In this document: piece by piece, positions 34,089-35,470 of the stretch
Position numbering within the stretch: position 1 is the first letter of the stretch
How the letters are laid out: every line of letters starts with the position of its first letter
Assembly: GCF_013141725.1 (NCBI RefSeq)
Contig: NZ_WHNZ01000049.1
Span: forward strand, 1 to 35,470
DNA length: 35,470 nt
Direction: 5' to 3'
Source of the DNA: Paenibacillus planticolens
GTDB taxonomy: Bacteria; Bacillota; Bacilli; Paenibacillales; NBRC-103111
Program-made: the position numbers and the translations under genes
The notes under the pieces: model-generated
Database searches by the model: none
Told to the model about the DNA's origin: nothing
Seen by the model: only the letters and a program-made list of their open reading frames with translations

Positions 34089-34955
34089 TTATTTCATCTC
34101 CTTGGATAGTGCGTGCTTCCGTTCCCGAAGTTCGTTCACGACGGCCAATCCGGGAGAATTGCTCCCCAGCTTGACGTCTCTTTCGCCATAAAATCCATGA
34201 AAATCCGAGCCACCGGTCATCGTCAGGTTGAACTCTAAAGCATGCTCACGGGCTCTAAGCTCATCCTCCGGGGTATGCAGCGGATGCCAAACCTCGATAC
34301 CTTGCAGACCGGCCTCCACCAACTGCGGAACAGCTTCGAAGTTCCCGTATTGTCCCGGATGTGCCAACACAGGAACACCGCCCGCTTGCAAAATAACCCG
34401 CACGGCCTCACACGCATCGACGTACTCTGTCGGGATATAAGCGATGCCCGGCTGCTCTTCGTTTTGACCGCGAGAGAACAGCTTTTTATATAAATCGCCA
34501 TAGATCGTTGTTGTATAGCCTTGGTCAATCAAGGCGTGCATAATATGCTGCTTATAGACCCCGGTTCCGCCTTCCACATGCTTCATCACATCTTCCCAAG
34601 TAATGGCGTATCCCGCCTTGATTAATCTCTCTACCGCAGTCAAGCAGCCTTGGTGGCGCCTTTCCAGCAGCGGGCTGCATAACGACTCAATGGCTGCGCT
34701 CCCAGGCTCTATATAATAGCCGAGAATATGAACTCTCCGCCGTCTTTTAAAGTCATAGCCGGAGATTTCAATGCCCGGAATGATCTCAACGCCTCGTTCC
34801 TTCCCCGTATGCATCATTTGATGAAGCTCACGGGTTGTATCGTGATTCGTGATAGCCAGATGGCTTACACCTTCTTGGATAGCGAGATTCAATATTTCAT
34901 CGAACGTGAATGATCCGTCCGACAACCTGGTATGACAATGCAGTTCTACTTTCAT
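34089..34955 (-). CDS. PHP-domain phosphodiesterase (predicted phosphoribosyl 1,2-cyclic phosphate diphosphodiesterase)
   Basis: PHP-superfamily metal hydrolase of 288 residues with all ligands visible: H6, H8, D13 (HCHTRLSDG), H38, D39 (TNHDT), E63, H76, H199 (LAHPG), and D251, H253 (GGSDFHG). In C-P lyase operons an enzyme of this type was shown to hydrolyse 5-phosphoribosyl 1,2-cyclic phosphate straight to ribose 5-phosphate and phosphate, replacing PhnP and PhnN. Neither of those occurs here, so the assignment suits the context. TAGGAGG precedes the ATG. It is first in the block, behind the operator and Pho-box candidates. Confidence 0.82.
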   Translation of the reverse strand: MKVELHCHTRLSDGSFTFDEILNLAIQEGVSHLAITNHDTTRELHQMMHTGKERGVEIIPGIEISGYDFKRRRRVHILGYYIEPGSAAIESLCSPLLERRHQGCLTAVERLIKAGYAITWEDVMKHVEGGTGVYKQHIMHALIDQGYTTTIYGDLYKKLFSRGQNEEQPGIAYIPTEYVDACEAVRVILQAGGVPVLAHPGQYGNFEAVPQLVEAGLQGIEVWHPLHTPEDELRAREHALEFNLTMTGGSDFHGFYGERDVKLGSNSPGLAVVNELRERKHALSKEMK

Positions 34956-35031
34956 AGAAGCCTCCTAGATTGATGAGTATGGAAAAACTCACATGAAATG
35001 TGTGTTTCCTTGGATTTATTTTGTTCTGTAT

Positions 35032-35056
35032 ATCAAGTTTAACTTGATGCCAAGTT
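35032..35056 (-). promoter_or_regulatory. Palindromic operator candidate (PhnF?)
   Basis: Three alternating half-sites, CAAGTT (35034-35039), AACTTG (35041-35046) and CAAGTT (35051-35056), form two overlapping palindromes, the perfect ATCAAGTT-T-AACTTGAT and AACTTG-ATGC-CAAGTT. They overlie TTGGCA and TATACA on the minus strand, which are possible -35/-10 elements 15 bases apart. PhnF is the only regulator in the block. Confidence 0.5.
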
Positions 35057-35061
35057 TATAG

Positions 35062-35099
35062 GGTTAAAGCTATGTAATGCCCACGTTAAGAAATTGTAA
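35062..35099 (-). promoter_or_regulatory. Pho-box-like PhoP binding site
   Basis: Four direct repeats on the minus strand, TTACAA, TTAACG, TTACAT and TTAACC, start at 35099, 35089, 35077 and 35067, a spacing of 10 to 12 bases that matches the PhoP repeat TT(A/C/T)ACA of Bacilli. They are just upstream of the operator candidate, as expected for a gene set induced when phosphate is scarce. Confidence 0.55.
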
Positions 35100-35107
35100 G
35101 GAAACGC

Positions 35108-35147
35108 AAAAAGATCTAGCGGAAGGTTGTATCCGCTAGATCTTTTT
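35108..35147. terminator. Strong bidirectional terminator
   Basis: A perfect 16-bp inverted repeat, AAAAAGATCTAGCGGA with its complement at 35132-35147, has an 8-base loop and A/T runs at both ends. It insulates the phosphonate block from the DNA to the right. Confidence 0.9.
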
Positions 35148-35197
35148 GTGGCCGTGCATGCACTAGTGCCGGGGATTGTGTGGCGGCTCGCGCGAGT

Positions 35198-35377
35198 GGG
35201 AACTATGATCCGCTATTTCTGAGCAAAGCGGCACTTCGGCATTTTTAAGGAGCCTACGATCCGCTATTTTGCCGATTTCGGCTAATTATTAGGCATTGGC
35301 GGGCAAATAAGGCCCTGTAGTTCCGCTTAGACTCTGAAAAGCGCCAGATCAGCTGAAATAGCGGCCTGTAGTTCCCC
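35198..35377. repeat. Dispersed palindromic repeat, copy D
   Basis: GGGAACTATGATCCGCTATTT at 35198, a second, altered GGAGCCTACGATCCGCTATTT near 35249, then AAATAAGGCCCTGTAGTTCC near 35307 and AAATAGCGGCCTGTAGTTCCC ending at 35376. The order of half-sites is the same as at 5731 and 18174. Nothing else is visible between the terminator and the window's right end except this element and the hairpin at the edge. Confidence 0.82.
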
Positions 35378-35440
35378 CTAGTGCAAAAGGGGATATCACT
35401 TTGCGATGATTTCGCCTTATGAATGCGCTAAAAAGCAAAT

Positions 35441-35470
35441 AGCCTTTCTGAGATTTCTCTCAAAAAGGCT
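35441..35470. terminator. Hairpin at the right edge, probable terminator
   Basis: AGCCTTTcTGAGA pairs with TCTCAaAAAGGCT (13 positions, one mismatch, loop TTTC). A T-run, if any, would lie outside the window in the plus direction; in the minus direction ATTTGCTTTTT follows. Confidence 0.6.

Noticed and set aside
23120..35377. Palindromic repeats as insertion sequences
   Set aside because: There is no transposase frame in any copy and no clear target duplication could be seen by eye.

Overview
The window looks like a chromosomal segment of a Gram-positive, spore-former-type Bacillales, most likely Paenibacillus or a close relative. The evidence is strong AGGAGG-type ribosome binding sites, an ecsAB pair, a T-box leader, an rrn leader with a Bacillus-type boxA, a yokU/yodQRST-like lysine cluster, and a dispersed intergenic palindrome family whose look I associate with paenibacilli. 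Nothing resembles a phage, transposase or CRISPR array, and the gene content reads as ordinary chromosome with two large metabolic islands.

Left edge (1-2338): the leader and two tandem promoters of an rRNA operon that reads leftward out of the window, then ecsB and ecsA (ABC exporter), both on the minus strand.

Beta-lysine island (2533-15497): a sigma-54 activator (kamR-like) is followed by a near-consensus -24/-12 promoter and kamA (lysine 2,3-aminomutase). Convergent to it runs a seven-gene minus-strand operon (yokU, aminotransferase, two CoA-transferase subunits, M20 deacylase, GabT-like aminotransferase, aldehyde dehydrogenase). That operon starts from a second near-consensus -24/-12 promoter. 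ablB (beta-lysine N-acetyltransferase) is divergent from it, and rpoN, the sigma-54 factor itself, closes the island. Read as a pathway: lysine -> beta-lysine -> N6-acetyl-beta-lysine -> 3-oxo-6-acetamidohexanoate -> CoA ester -> (thiolysis, enzyme not in window) 4-acetamidobutyryl-CoA -> 4-aminobutyrate -> succinate semialdehyde -> succinate. This is the most interesting system in the window: the catabolic genes, their activator and their sigma factor together in 13 kb.

Middle (15699-23178): a LysM-3D secreted protein, a DJ-1/PfpI protein, an arylamine N-acetyltransferase, a type-2 isoleucyl-tRNA synthetase behind a T-box leader, and a two-domain GNAT protein.

Phosphonate island (23202-35147): one minus-strand block encodes a complete C-P lyase route in the order PHP phosphodiesterase, hexapeptide acetyltransferase, phnF, phnG, phnH, phnI, phnJ, phnK, phnM, phnL, phnD, phnC, phnE, phnE. 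No phnN or phnP is present; the PHP protein probably does the phnP job. A four-repeat Pho-box-like array and a palindromic operator candidate lie upstream.

Between genes, four copies (5731, 18174, 23120, 35198) of a palindromic repeat ending in GGAACTA/TAGTTCC occur only in intergenic DNA. Two of them adjoin local tandem repeats.
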